Shown here: one piece after another, positions 15,768-25,645 of the stretch
Numbering within the stretch: the stretch's first letter is position 1
Layout of the letters: each line of letters opens with the position of its first letter
Origin: Ignavibacteriales bacterium
Lineage (GTDB): Bacteria; Bacteroidota; Ignavibacteria; Ignavibacteriales; Melioribacteraceae
NCBI GenBank assembly: GCA_007280825.1
Contig: QYQI01000135.1
Span: 1-35,652 of the forward strand
Length of the DNA: 35,652 nucleotides
Direction of reading: 5' to 3'
Translations under genes and position numbers: made by a program
The notes under the pieces: model-generated
Told to the model about the DNA's origin: nothing
Database searches by the model: none
What the model saw: only the letters and a program-made list of their open reading frames with translations

Positions 15768-17093
15768 ATGAAACGCAAACTCATAATATTTTTTATGCTA
15801 ATGGGATTTATTAGCATAACAGCTCAGTCTAATAAGATTCTCTATGAACAGTATAAGCTTGATAACGGATTGAGTGTAATCTTACATAAAGATAATACAA
15901 ATCCAATTGTTCATGTGTCTGTGCTTTACCATGTTGGAAGTAAAAATGAAGACCCCGCAAGAACAGGTTTTGCTCACTTCTTTGAACATTTAATGTTTGA
16001 AGGTTCACCTAACATAAAACGCGGCGAGTATATGAAAATAGTTGAATCATCCGGAGGAAATTTAAATGCTAATACTTCTTTTGATAGAACATATTATTAT
16101 GAAAATCTTCCGTCAAATCAGCTTGAGCTTGGTTTGTATATGGAATCAGAAAGAATGTTTCAATTAAAGATTGATAGCATAGGGGTAGAAACACAACGTA
16201 AAGTAGTTAAAGAAGAAAGAAAACAGTCATTAGATAACAGACCTTACGGAACTTTAGTAGAGAAAATATTCAGCAATGCTTACAAAGTTCATCCATATAG
16301 ATGGATGCCGATCGGTTCAGCACAATATATTGATCAAGCAATAATAGATGAGTTTATTGCCTTTTATAAAAAATTCTATGTTCCAAATAATGCTACCTTA
16401 ACAATCGCCGGCGATATTGATGTTCCCAAAACAAAAGAATTGATAAAAAAATATTTTGGTGAAATCCCTTTGGGGAAAGAAGAGATTGTACGTCCTAAAG
16501 AAGTTGAACCGGCAAAAACAGCAGAGGTTAGAGAAATAGTTTACGATAAAGTTCAGCTTCCATTAGTAGCGCAAGCTTATCACATGCCTGCTCAAGGTAC
16601 ACCGGATTATTACGCACTAAGTATGTTGACTACTCTTTTATCCGGCGGGGAAAGTTCAAGATTCACAAAAGAAATTAAAGACAAACAACAAAAAGCAATG
16701 CAAGTAGGATCAGTTCCATTTGCTCTTGAAGATCCGGGTTTATTCATAACTTTTGGCTTATGTAATGTTGGCGGTAAAGCAGAAGATTTGGAAACTGCAA
16801 TTGATAACGAAATTGATAAAGTTAAAAAAGATTTAGTTGGTGAAACGGAATTTCAAAAAGTGAAGAATCAAATTGAAAGCAGTTTTGTAACAAGATATTC
16901 AACTGTTGCAGGTATCGGAGAAAGTCTTGCTGATTATTCGGTTTACTATGGCGATCCAAATCTTATCAATACTGAAATTCAGCGTTTTATGAAAGTCACA
17001 CGCGAAGATTTAAAACGAGTTGCAAATAAATATTTAACAAAAGAAAACAGAATTGTTCTTTATTATCTGCCTAAGTCAATGGAAAAGAAATAA
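15768..17093 (+). CDS. M16 family zinc peptidase, catalytic subunit
   Basis: A 441-aa secreted protein with signal peptide (residues 1-20, ending TAQ). The inverted zinc-binding motif HxxEH is intact as HFFEH (His70, Glu73, His74), and the distal zinc-ligand glutamate is Glu150 in VVKEERK, at the expected spacing of about 76 residues. The first M16 domain covers about 25-235 and the second, inactive half covers about 240-430 (QLPLVAQAYHMP, LLSGGESSRF). The length fits one chain of a bacterial heterodimeric M16B peptidase. Its partner is the next gene, 59 bases downstream. It would degrade peptides in the periplasm. A strong AAGGAG site lies eight bases before the ATG, one of the best ribosome-binding sites in the window. 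Confidence 0.93.
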   Translation: MKRKLIIFFMLMGFISITAQSNKILYEQYKLDNGLSVILHKDNTNPIVHVSVLYHVGSKNEDPARTGFAHFFEHLMFEGSPNIKRGEYMKIVESSGGNLNANTSFDRTYYYENLPSNQLELGLYMESERMFQLKIDSIGVETQRKVVKEERKQSLDNRPYGTLVEKIFSNAYKVHPYRWMPIGSAQYIDQAIIDEFIAFYKKFYVPNNATLTIAGDIDVPKTKELIKKYFGEIPLGKEEIVRPKEVEPAKTAEVREIVYDKVQLPLVAQAYHMPAQGTPDYYALSMLTTLLSGGESSRFTKEIKDKQQKAMQVGSVPFALEDPGLFITFGLCNVGGKAEDLETAIDNEIDKVKKDLVGETEFQKVKNQIESSFVTRYSTVAGIGESLADYSVYYGDPNLINTEIQRFMKVTREDLKRVANKYLTKENRIVLYYLPKSMEKK

Positions 17094-17152
17094 GATTGTT
17101 TTTCTAATTAGTTCAGAGTCAATTAAAAATTTGAAAACATAATGGAGTTAAA

Positions 17153-19210
17153 ATGAAACGTATTCTGATATTAATTTTATTCTTGAGCATGGCAGCAATA
17201 TCTTTTGCTCAAGTTGATAGAACAAAATTTCCTCAAGCCGGACCGGCGCCGGAAGTTAAAATAGGCAATGCAGAATCTTTTGTGTTACCAAATGGTCTCA
17301 AAGTATTTGTAGTTGAAAATCATAAACTGCCTAAAGTTACATTTAGCTTAATGTTAGATCGGGACCCAATAGTAGAGGGCAAGAATGCAGGATATACATC
17401 AGCTGCGGGCGAGTTATTACGTAAAGGAACAAAGAACAGACCTAAAGATAAACTTGAACAAGAAATAGATTTTCTCGGTGCAGATTTATCTACATCTTCT
17501 ACAAGTGTTTTCGCTTCAGGGTTATCTAAGTACACGGATAAGATTATGAATATTATGGCAGATGTAATTTTGAACCCAGATTTTAAGCAAGAAGAACTTG
17601 ATAAGATTACCAAAGAAACTTTGTCGAATTTAGCTTATTCAAAAGATGATCCTGATGCAATTTCTAACCGAGTTAAGCAGACATTGATATTTGGTAAAGA
17701 ACATCCTTACGGTGAATTCGAAACTGAAGAAAGTATTAAATCAGTAACACTTGATATGTGTAACAAATATTATGAAACGTATTTTAGACCTAACATAGCT
17801 TACTTAGCAATCGTTGGTGATATCAACAAAGCAAAAGCAAAATCGCTTGTGGAAAAATATCTTGGCAAATGGCAGAAAAAAGATGTCCCTAAAAATACTT
17901 TCGCCAATCCTAAAGCACCAATTGTAAATAAAGTTGCATTAGTTGACAGATCAAACTCAGTTCAATCTGTTGTATCTATTTGTTATCCGGTTGATTTGGC
18001 AATTGGAAGTGAAGATGCAATGAAAGCGAAAGTTGCCAATTCAATTCTTGGAGGCAGCGCTACCGGAAGATTATTTATGAATCTTAGAGAAAGCAAAGCA
18101 TATACTTACGGAGCTTACTCAAGTTTAAATCCCGATAAACTTATTGGAAGTTTTAGTGCTTCAGCAAAAGTTAGAAATGTTGTTACCGATAGTGCAATTA
18201 CAGAAATATTTATTGAGATGAAAAAAATAAGAAACGAAAAAGTATCCGAGAAAGAACTACAAAGTGCTAAAAATTTATTATCGGGAAATTTTATCCGTAG
18301 TTTAGAACAGCCATCAACTATTGCAGGTTTTGCTATCAATACAGCACTTTATAATCTTCCAAAAGATTATTACAAAAATTATTTAAAAAATATAAATGCA
18401 GTTACAGTTGATGATGTTCAAATGATGGCTAAAAAATATATCAAACCAAATAACGCAATCGTTTTTGTTGTTGGAAACGGCGAAGAAGTTGCCAAGAACC
18501 TTTCCAAATTTAGTGTCAGTGGAAAAATTGATTACTATGATGTTTTTGGCGAGAAGATTGACCCAAATGTAAAAAAAGTGCCTGAAGGAGTTACGGTAGA
18601 TTTGGTTTTAAATAAATATATTGAAGTAATCGGCGGCAAAGAAAATATTCTTAAAGTGAAAGACAGGACGACTAAAATGTCTGGAGCCATGCAGGGAATG
18701 AATATTACAATGACTCAAACACAAAAAGCTCCAAACAAATCCTATACATTAATTGATTTTGGAGTTGGGCAACAAATAATGGTCTTTGACGGAAAGAAGG
18801 GAAAGATTAGTGCTATGGGACAGGAACAACCGATGCCTGTAGAACAAGTAGAACAAATGAAATTTCGCTCTCTCTATTCCATGCTGGAATACAAAGAGAA
18901 TGGAATTAAATATGAATTAACCGGAATGGAAACAATTAATAATAAAGATGCTTATCGTGTTACATCCACATATCCATCCGGCAAGAAGGGAACAAATTAT
19001 TATGATGTAAATACCGGATTACTTTTAAGACTGATTTCTGAACAAGGCAGCGGGGTGCAGACAGTTGATTTTGATGACTACCGTGATGTTCAAGGTGTTA
19101 AATATGCATTTAAGTTGAGCGTCGGTACGCCGAACGGTGTGCTCGAGATGGTTGCCACTTCGGTCGAAGTGAACACTAACCCAAATGATTCCCTCTTTGA
19201 AGTAAAATAA
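17153..19210 (+). CDS. M16 family non-catalytic subunit with extra C-terminal beta domain
   Basis: A 685-aa secreted protein with signal peptide (1-20, ending FAQ). Residues about 35-480 are an M16 protein, but the HxxEH site is lost: the aligned stretch is AGYTSAAGELL (79-89). The second half keeps the Arg/Tyr region of non-catalytic M16 chains, NLRESKAYTYGAYSS (Arg312, Tyr317, Tyr319), which in characterised heterodimers helps bind substrate in the partner's active site. This suggests a working pair with the upstream gene. About 200 further residues follow (from about 487: NKYIEVIGGKENILKV, YYDVNTGLLLRLISE, VDFDDYRDVQGVKYAF), a beta-rich domain that resembles LolA/outer-membrane lipoprotein-sorting-like folds. 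That comparison is by pattern only. The gene ends just before a strong terminator. Confidence 0.88.
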   Translation: MKRILILILFLSMAAISFAQVDRTKFPQAGPAPEVKIGNAESFVLPNGLKVFVVENHKLPKVTFSLMLDRDPIVEGKNAGYTSAAGELLRKGTKNRPKDKLEQEIDFLGADLSTSSTSVFASGLSKYTDKIMNIMADVILNPDFKQEELDKITKETLSNLAYSKDDPDAISNRVKQTLIFGKEHPYGEFETEESIKSVTLDMCNKYYETYFRPNIAYLAIVGDINKAKAKSLVEKYLGKWQKKDVPKNTFANPKAPIVNKVALVDRSNSVQSVVSICYPVDLAIGSEDAMKAKVANSILGGSATGRLFMNLRESKAYTYGAYSSLNPDKLIGSFSASAKVRNVVTDSAITEIFIEMKKIRNEKVSEKELQSAKNLLSGNFIRSLEQPSTIAGFAINTALYNLPKDYYKNYLKNINAVTVDDVQMMAKKYIKPNNAIVFVVGNGEEVAKNLSKFSVSGKIDYYDVFGEKIDPNVKKVPEGVTVDLVLNKYIEVIGGKENILKVKDRTTKMSGAMQGMNITMTQTQKAPNKSYTLIDFGVGQQIMVFDGKKGKISAMGQEQPMPVEQVEQMKFRSLYSMLEYKENGIKYELTGMETINNKDAYRVTSTYPSGKKGTNYYDVNTGLLLRLISEQGSGVQTVDFDDYRDVQGVKYAFKLSVGTPNGVLEMVATSVEVNTNPNDSLFEVK

Positions 19211-19228
19211 ACCATACTTAATAAACCC

Positions 19229-19273
19229 AAGAAGCCCAACTTTTTCGTAAAAGCTGGGCTTCTTTTTTTTTTT
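19229..19273 (+). terminator. Rho-independent terminator after the M16 operon
   Basis: The stem AAGAAGCCCAACTTTT (19229-19244) pairs with AAAAGCTGGGCTTCTT (19249-19264) with one A-C mismatch. The loop is TCGT and the T-run 19263-19273 follows. It sits 19 bases after the stop of the M16 subunit gene and separates it from the TetR-efflux operon. Confidence 0.93.
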
Positions 19274-19312
19274 GCAAATTATTTTTTTATTGAACGGAAC
19301 TTTTATAAGTTT

Positions 19313-19340
19313 GGAAACGACTTATACAATAAATGTTTCC
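19313..19340. promoter_or_regulatory. Inverted repeat upstream of tetR, candidate operator
   Basis: GGAAAC (19313-19318) and GTTTCC (19335-19340) form an inverted repeat with 16 bases between them, 58 bases before the TetR start and behind the preceding terminator. This is where an autoregulated TetR would bind. The half-sites are short, so the call is tentative. Confidence 0.35.
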
Positions 19341-19397
19341 ATTGGAACCATTATTGGACAAACGGTGTTTTGAACAAAAGAATTAACAAGAGAAAAA

Positions 19398-20012
19398 ATG
19401 ACTAGAGATGTTGAAATAAAAGAAAGAATTCTTCAAACAACTAAAGAAATGTTTTATAAGTACGGTTATTCAAAAGTAACAATGGAAGAAATAGCTGCTG
19501 ATCTTGGGATAAGCAAGAGAACTCTTTATAAACATTTCTCTAACAAAGAACATATTTTAAAAGAAATTGTTAACGGCGCCAAATGCGAAATAGAAGCATA
19601 TGTTGAAAATTTAATTGATGATAAAAAAACAGAATTTATTACGAAGCTTCAAAATTTTATGGCGTTTGTAGTGTCACATTTTTCCCGTCTATCAAATCCG
19701 ATTGTGCAAGACCTAGTAAAAAACCAACCGGAAGTTTGGAAAGAGATTCAGGAATTCCGTAAAAAGAATGCGCATGATTGTTTCACTAGATTAATTCAAC
19801 AGGGAATTAGAAGTGGTGTCTTCAGAGATGATATTAACAGCGAAGTAGTTACTCTGCTCTATTTCTCTGCTGTTCATGGTATGATAAATTTGGAAACACT
19901 TTCGCAATTACCAATAACTGCCGATGAAGCATATAAGATTATTGTTAGAGTTTTATTTGAAGGAATATTTACAAGCGAAGGCAGAAAAAAATTCAAGAAC
20001 AAAATAAAATAA
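19398..20012 (+). CDS. TetR/AcrR family transcriptional regulator of the efflux operon
   Basis: A 204-aa regulator. Its N-terminal TetR DNA-binding domain (about 8-55) contains ILQTTKEMFYKYGYSKVTMEEIAADLGISKRTLYKHFSNKEHIL (given in parts: VTMEEIAADLGISKRTLYKHF at 28-48 is the helix-turn-helix). The C-terminal 140 residues are helical and variable, as expected for ligand binding and dimerisation. It is the first gene of an operon with TolC-, MFP- and RND-type genes, starting 18 bases upstream of the TolC-like ORF. In such arrangements the regulator usually represses its own efflux operon until an inducer binds. Its own promoter must lie between the terminator at 19273 and 19398. The inducer is unknown. 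Confidence 0.93.
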   Translation: MTRDVEIKERILQTTKEMFYKYGYSKVTMEEIAADLGISKRTLYKHFSNKEHILKEIVNGAKCEIEAYVENLIDDKKTEFITKLQNFMAFVVSHFSRLSNPIVQDLVKNQPEVWKEIQEFRKKNAHDCFTRLIQQGIRSGVFRDDINSEVVTLLYFSAVHGMINLETLSQLPITADEAYKIIVRVLFEGIFTSEGRKKFKNKIK

Positions 20013-20030
20013 ATATGGAGAAGCAATAAT

Positions 20031-21353
20031 ATGTACAGATCTAATCGTAATTTAATTTTTTGGATTGCTATCTTACTATTGTTCAATTTTAAAATTTATG
20101 CTCAAGAGAAACTTTCTCTTACAGTTGAACAAGCAATCGAAATCGGTTTGCAGAATAGTAAAACACTTCACTCATCGCTAATGAAAGTAAAATCTGCCGA
20201 CGCCAGAATAAGTGAAATGAATGCTATGAGATTACCTTCACTAAAACTCTCAGCCGGTTACAGAAAACTTAGCAGTGTTGAAGCTTTTTCAATTCAAGGT
20301 CCGACCGGTCCAATTACAATTGCACCATCTATTCTCGATAACTACTCTACAACATTAACGCTGTCTCAACCATTGTTTACCGGATTTAGATTATTGAGCA
20401 ATTCAAACATTGCAGAGTACACTGCCGGTTCTACAAATGAAGAATATAACAAAGATAAGGTAGAGCTTGTATTCAATATTAAGAACGCATATTGGTCATT
20501 ATTCAAAGCAACGCAGTTGAAAAAAGTAATGGATGATAATGTGCTTATGGTAAAAGCTCATCTTGATGACGCAAAAAATTTAATGAAAGTTGGAATGATG
20601 ACTCAAAACGACGTACTAAAATTAGATGTTCAACTTTCCGATATGATGTTCAAACAAATTGATGCAGAGAACGCAGTAAAACTTTCTATTGTAGCGTTGA
20701 ACAGTGTATTAAGTATTCCGCTAACAACAAACATTGAAATAATATCTTCGGCAAATTTAACTACGGCTAATTACAGTGAATTAAATAAATTAATCGGTGA
20801 TGCAGTTGAACAGCGTCCGGAAATAAAATCTGCAGACTATCGCATTAAAGCAAGCGAAGCCGGTGTAACAATGGCAAGGTCATCATGGTATCCACAAATT
20901 AGTTTGTATGGAAATTATTATTACAGCCGACCTAATCAGAGAATATTTCCTTCCAAAGATGAATTTAAAGATACTTGGGATGCCGGCGTAAACTTGAGTC
21001 TTAACGTTTGGGATTGGCTAACCACAGCTCATCAAACAGAACAAGCACAAGCAACTTTGGCTCAAGCAGTTGATGGAATAGGAATTATAAAAGACAACAT
21101 TACGCTTGAAGTCACTCAGAATTATTTGAGTATTAATCAGGCAAAAAGAAAAATTGATATTTCAGAATTAACAGTTAAGCAAGCAACAGAAAATATGAGA
21201 ATGACTGCAGATAAATTTAAGAACGGACTTGCACTCAGTTCTGACGTAATTGATGCAGAAACTTCGCAATCAACGGCTAAAATAAATTATACTAATTCAA
21301 TTGTTGATTATGAACTTGCAAAAGCAAGATTAGATAAATCAATCGGTAAATAA
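20031..21353 (+). CDS. TolC-family outer membrane efflux protein
   Basis: A 440-aa protein with signal peptide (about 1-25, ending YAQ). It shows the internal duplication typical of OEP/TolC: repeat 1 begins LTVEQAIEIGLQNSKTLHSSLMKVKSADARISEMNA (about residues 30-65, in part), with LSQPLFTGFRL as the membrane-strand region. Repeat 2 covers about 240-435, with RPEIKSADYRIKASEAGVTMARSSWYPQISL, LSLNVWDW, and the helix ending LALSSDVIDAETSQSTAKINY. It would form the trimeric outer-membrane duct of the tripartite pump encoded by the next two genes, 27 and 15 bases apart. A GGAG site precedes the ATG. Confidence 0.93.
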   Translation: MYRSNRNLIFWIAILLLFNFKIYAQEKLSLTVEQAIEIGLQNSKTLHSSLMKVKSADARISEMNAMRLPSLKLSAGYRKLSSVEAFSIQGPTGPITIAPSILDNYSTTLTLSQPLFTGFRLLSNSNIAEYTAGSTNEEYNKDKVELVFNIKNAYWSLFKATQLKKVMDDNVLMVKAHLDDAKNLMKVGMMTQNDVLKLDVQLSDMMFKQIDAENAVKLSIVALNSVLSIPLTTNIEIISSANLTTANYSELNKLIGDAVEQRPEIKSADYRIKASEAGVTMARSSWYPQISLYGNYYYSRPNQRIFPSKDEFKDTWDAGVNLSLNVWDWLTTAHQTEQAQATLAQAVDGIGIIKDNITLEVTQNYLSINQAKRKIDISELTVKQATENMRMTADKFKNGLALSSDVIDAETSQSTAKINYTNSIVDYELAKARLDKSIGK

Positions 21354-21380
21354 AAATTTAATTATTTGGAGATATAAATC

Positions 21381-22442
21381 ATGAAGCAATGGAAAGCAAT
21401 AGTTTCGGTGATAATGATTTTTGTAATCATAATTGCCGTACTGTTTATGAACAAAAAAAAAATGGCTGCAACTACAGCCGGCGGAATAAAAGATGTTTAT
21501 TACGTCTCGGTTGATAAAGTTGCAAAGAAAAATCTACCAGAAACTTTATCACTTGTTGGAAATATTACTGCTAACAATGATGTAAATATTATTTCGGAAG
21601 CAGCCGGAAAAATTACAGCAGTGTTTACAAAAGTCGGCGATTATAAACAAGCCGGCTCGGTTCTGTTTCAAGTTGATGATGAATTAAAGAAAGCCGCTTT
21701 CATGAGTGCCGAAGCTAATTATGAAAAAGCAAAAAAGGATTATGAGAGATTTAAAACTCTGCATCAGCAAAAATCAGTTTCTGATTCTCAATTAGATCAG
21801 GCAAAACTTGGTGCTGCTATGGCTGAAGCACAATACATAACTGCAAAAAGACAATTGGATGATACACAAATTAAAACGCCGATCTCCGGTTATGTATCAG
21901 CACGTTACGTTGATGTAGGTTCAATGGTTCAAGGTGCACCGCAGCCGACTCTTGTTGCTAACATTGTTGATATCGGTAGATTAAAAGTAAAACTTAATCT
22001 CGCCGAAAGAGATGCATTCCTTATTAAAACGGGAGATCAAGTTAAAGTTACAGTTGATGTTTATCCTGGTGTAACTTTTAACGGAAGGATCGAATCAATC
22101 AGTTCAAAAGGCGACGAGTCACACACTTATCCGGTAGAGATTATCATAAATAATGAAAGCGCACATCCGCTCAAAGCAAGTATGTTTGCTCGAGTTGAAT
22201 TTACTTCTTTAAAAAATAGAGAAACTATTGTCATCCCTCGTGAATCGTTAGTAGGAAGCGTTAAAGAACCGCAAGTCTTTGTTATTGAAAATGGAATTGC
22301 AAAGCTCCGCAATTTAACGGTCGGCAGCCAATCCGGAATTTATATTCAAGTATTGCAAGGATTGATGGAAGGCGAAACGATTGTTGTAAACGGACAAAAT
22401 AATTTAGTGGATAATTTAAAGGTTGAGATACTTAATAAGTAA
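21381..22442 (+). CDS. RND efflux periplasmic adaptor (membrane fusion protein)
   Basis: A 353-aa HlyD/AcrA-type adaptor. Residues about 6-24 form one membrane anchor. The biotinyl-lipoyl-like half motifs are visible: NVISEAAGKITAVFTKVGDYKQAGSVLFQVDD (about 72-104, in part) and TQIKTPISGYVSARYVDVGSMV (about 161-182). Between them is a coiled-coil hairpin of only about 50 residues. The beta-barrel and membrane-proximal domains follow (VKLNLAERDAFLIKTGDQVKVTVD; TIVIPRESLVGSV; GETIVVNGQNNLVDNLKVE). It bridges the RND pump and the TolC-like channel. The RND gene starts 14 bases after its stop. Confidence 0.93.
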   Translation: MKQWKAIVSVIMIFVIIIAVLFMNKKKMAATTAGGIKDVYYVSVDKVAKKNLPETLSLVGNITANNDVNIISEAAGKITAVFTKVGDYKQAGSVLFQVDDELKKAAFMSAEANYEKAKKDYERFKTLHQQKSVSDSQLDQAKLGAAMAEAQYITAKRQLDDTQIKTPISGYVSARYVDVGSMVQGAPQPTLVANIVDIGRLKVKLNLAERDAFLIKTGDQVKVTVDVYPGVTFNGRIESISSKGDESHTYPVEIIINNESAHPLKASMFARVEFTSLKNRETIVIPRESLVGSVKEPQVFVIENGIAKLRNLTVGSQSGIYIQVLQGLMEGETIVVNGQNNLVDNLKVEILNK

Positions 22443-22456
22443 AAAGGATTTTTAAA

Positions 22457-25400
22457 ATGACAATTACAGAATTATCAATAAAAAGACCGTCGCTGGTAAT
22501 CATTGTTTTTTCTGCGCTGATTGTGTTGGGTCTGTTTGCATTTCGCCAGTTGAAATATGAATTGCTGCCCAAAATTTCTCCGCCGATTATAACAATTACA
22601 ACAATTTATCCTGGTGCATCTCCAAATGAAGTTGAAACCGGTGTTACAAAACCGATTGAAGATGCTGTTTCCGGAATGGATAAAGTAACGAATGTGCGCT
22701 CCTCATCCTCCGAAGGTGTATCGTTTGTTACAGTAGAACTTTTACAATCAGCCAATACAGATATTTCTCTTCAGGATGCTCAAAGAAAAGTTGGACAAAT
22801 TACATCACAACTACCGTCAGGCACAAAAGCTCCAACAATTTCTAAGTTTGCATTAGATGAAATCCCCATATTAAGAATGGGTATTTCTGCTGATATGGAT
22901 TCAAGAAAATTTTATCAATTTGCAAAAGATAAAATTCAACCTTTACTTTCACGTGTACCGGGAGTTGGGCAGATTGTACTTCTCGGCGGAGAAGAACGCG
23001 AAATAAAAGTCAATTTAGATCTGCAGAAACTTAGAGCTTACGGTTTATCAATTCCGCAAGTTACACAAGTGATTAAAACAGCAAACCTGGATTTTCCTAC
23101 CGGAAAGATTAAAGATAAAGACGGTCAGTTCATTGTTCGTATTGCCGGAAAATTAACATCGGTTGAAGATTTAAAAAATCTTACAATAGGAGAATCGAGA
23201 TTAGGCGGCGAGATAAAACTTTCAGCAGTTGCCGAAGTTGAAGATGGAATTAAAGATTATACAAATATTGCGCGGATTAATTTCCGTAATACTATCGGAG
23301 TTATTCTACAAAAACAAAACGATGCAAACGCAGTTGAAGTTTCAAGACTTGTAAGAAAAGAAATTGAAAGAATTGAAAGCGTTTACAAATCGAATAATTT
23401 AAAATTTGAAATCGCTCAAGATGGCTCGCTCTTCACAATAGATGCGGCGAACGCGGTAAAGAGCGATTTGGCTCTTGCGGTTTTACTCGTTTCGATTGTA
23501 ATGTTAATGTTCTTGCACAGCGTAAGAAATTCATTGATCGTTCTCGTGGCAATTCCGTGCTCACTTATTTCAACTTTTATTGCGATTTGGGCGCTCGGAT
23601 TTTCTCTGAACTTAATGACCTTACTCGGACTCTCTCTTGTTGTAGGTATCCTTGTGGATGACTCGATTGTAGTTTTGGAAAATATTTATCACCATTTGGA
23701 AAAAGGGGAAGAGAGCAGGGTTGCGGCTTTACGCGGTAGAAATGAAATCGGTTTTGCCGCTCTTGCAATAACATTTGTTGATGTTGCAGTTTTTCTTCCG
23801 CTAACTTTAGTAGGCGGGATGGTTGGAAATATCTTACGAGAATTCTCAGCAGTAATTGTAGTTTCTACTTTAATGAGCTTGTTCGTTTCGTTTACCGTTA
23901 CTCCGATGCTTGCATCAAGATTTGCAAAATTAGAAAGACTTTCTTCGAGAACATTGCTGGGAAGTTTTGCCGTCTGGTTCGAAAAGAAATTTAAGCAGCT
24001 TACAGAAAATTATATTGTTCTATTAAAGTGGGCATTAAAGAATAGAATAAAAGTTGCTCTGTTAACCATTGCGGCTTTTATAGCAACATTTGCGCTGATC
24101 CCTCTCGGGTTTATTGGAGCTGAGTTTATGACTCAAACGGATCGCGGAGAATTTTCTGTTTCATTAGAATTAGCTCCGGGTACAACAATCGAGCAGACAA
24201 ATATAGCTTCACAGAAAGTTGAAAAGATGATTGGTAAAATGCCGGAAGTTGAAAGAATGTATTCTAATGTTGGTGTTTCTTCCGAAGGCTTAGTCGGCTT
24301 CTCATCGAGCAATACAACGGAAATCACTGTTACTCTTGTTCCGAGGAATCAAAGAATTAAATCTACAGACCAAGTTGGAAATGAAATTAAACAAATGGTA
24401 CAAACAATTCCCGGTGTAAAAGTGCGTGTTAATCCGATTGGTATTTTTGGAGTAGCAAATCAGACTCCGATAATGTTAATCATTAATGGTCCGAACTATG
24501 CTGACGTAGTAAAAACCGCTCATGAAATTCAAAATATTGTGAAAATAATTCCCGGAACCGCTGATGTTCGTCTTTCCGCAGAAGATGGCAATCCGGAAAC
24601 AAGAATAGAAATTGACAGAAGAAAATTAACTAGCTTCGGATTATCTGTAGCTGAAATTGGGCAAGCTCTTCAGATTGCGCTTACCGGCGATGATGATTCA
24701 AAGCTCCGTGATGGCGACACGGAATACGATATTAGAATTGCTCTCGATCAATTTGATCGTTCTAAAACCGATAATCTTGGCAACATCAGTTTTATGAATA
24801 AAAAGGGACAGCAAATTTATTTGAAACAATTTGCAAATATTTACCGTGCAACAGGTCCAACAAAATTATCACGTGATTCAAGAAGTCCCGCCGTTACAGT
24901 TTATGCCCAGGTTCAAGGTGGAAGAACTACCGGTGCAATTTCGCAGGACATGGAAAAACAATTTAAGAATTATAAATTTCCTTCAGGAGTAACTTATTCG
25001 TTCCAGGGAGACGTTAAGAATCAACGCGAATCTTTTGGAGATTTAGGTCTTGCTATGCTTGCGGCAATTCTATTTACTTACATGGTTATGGTTGCATTGT
25101 ACGATTCGTTTATCTATCCGTTTGTAATTTTATTTTCGATTCCACTTGCAATGATAGGTGCATTATTGGCGCTTGGTTTAACTTTGAAAGCGTTGAGTTT
25201 ATTTACAATACTTGGAATCATCATGCTTACAGGACTTGTTGCCAAGAATGCAATTCTCTTGGTAGATCGAACTAATTTTATGCGCGCTCAAGGTGAAAGC
25301 GTTTTTGATGCATTGATTGATGGCGTAAGAATGAGAATTAGACCGATCTTTATGACGACTTTGACAATGATTTTTGCTATGACACCGATTGCACTTTCAA

Positions 25401-25627
25401 CAAGTTCCGGTGCTGAATGGAAATCCGGTTTAGCTTGGGCATTAATCGGCGGATTAATAAGTTCGCTTCTTTTAACATTGATCATCGTTCCGCTTGTTTA
25501 TACTAAAGTTGAAGAATACCGCGTAAGAGTTCCTATTCTATTCAAAAAAGTAAGTGAACTTTTAAGAATTAGGAAAAGAAGTGTAATCCCGAACTCTGTT
25601 GCGGAAGATTTGGGATTGAGTAAATAA
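22457..25627 (+). CDS. RND family inner-membrane efflux pump, HAE1/AcrB type
   Basis: A 1056-aa pump of standard AcrB length with twelve predicted membrane helices and two large periplasmic loops. It begins with the family hallmark ITELSIKRPSLVIIV and YPGASPNEVE. The proton-relay residues are present: Asp401-Asp402 in TM4 (VGILVDDSIVVLENI) and Lys930 in TM10 (TGLVAKNAILLVD). The N-terminal half has NLMTLLGLSLV and the second half SLFTILGIIML, the usual duplication. The Asp pair and sequence fit drug/organic-solvent exporters (HAE1) rather than heavy-metal (HME) pumps, although the substrate is not determined by sequence. It is the last gene of the TetR-controlled operon and is followed by a terminator. 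An AAGGA site precedes the ATG. Confidence 0.95.
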   Translation: MTITELSIKRPSLVIIVFSALIVLGLFAFRQLKYELLPKISPPIITITTIYPGASPNEVETGVTKPIEDAVSGMDKVTNVRSSSSEGVSFVTVELLQSANTDISLQDAQRKVGQITSQLPSGTKAPTISKFALDEIPILRMGISADMDSRKFYQFAKDKIQPLLSRVPGVGQIVLLGGEEREIKVNLDLQKLRAYGLSIPQVTQVIKTANLDFPTGKIKDKDGQFIVRIAGKLTSVEDLKNLTIGESRLGGEIKLSAVAEVEDGIKDYTNIARINFRNTIGVILQKQNDANAVEVSRLVRKEIERIESVYKSNNLKFEIAQDGSLFTIDAANAVKSDLALAVLLVSIVMLMFLHSVRNSLIVLVAIPCSLISTFIAIWALGFSLNLMTLLGLSLVVGILVDDSIVVLENIYHHLEKGEESRVAALRGRNEIGFAALAITFVDVAVFLPLTLVGGMVGNILREFSAVIVVSTLMSLFVSFTVTPMLASRFAKLERLSSRTLLGSFAVWFEKKFKQLTENYIVLLKWALKNRIKVALLTIAAFIATFALIPLGFIGAEFMTQTDRGEFSVSLELAPGTTIEQTNIASQKVEKMIGKMPEVERMYSNVGVSSEGLVGFSSSNTTEITVTLVPRNQRIKSTDQVGNEIKQMVQTIPGVKVRVNPIGIFGVANQTPIMLIINGPNYADVVKTAHEIQNIVKIIPGTADVRLSAEDGNPETRIEIDRRKLTSFGLSVAEIGQALQIALTGDDDSKLRDGDTEYDIRIALDQFDRSKTDNLGNISFMNKKGQQIYLKQFANIYRATGPTKLSRDSRSPAVTVYAQVQGGRTTGAISQDMEKQFKNYKFPSGVTYSFQGDVKNQRESFGDLGLAMLAAILFTYMVMVALYDSFIYPFVILFSIPLAMIGALLALGLTLKALSLFTILGIIMLTGLVAKNAILLVDRTNFMRAQGESVFDALIDGVRMRIRPIFMTTLTMIFAMTPIALSTSSGAEWKSGLAWALIGGLISSLLLTLIIVPLVYTKVEEYRVRVPILFKKVSELLRIRKRSVIPNSVAEDLGLSK

Positions 25628-25645
25628 AAAACCAACTTATTTATA

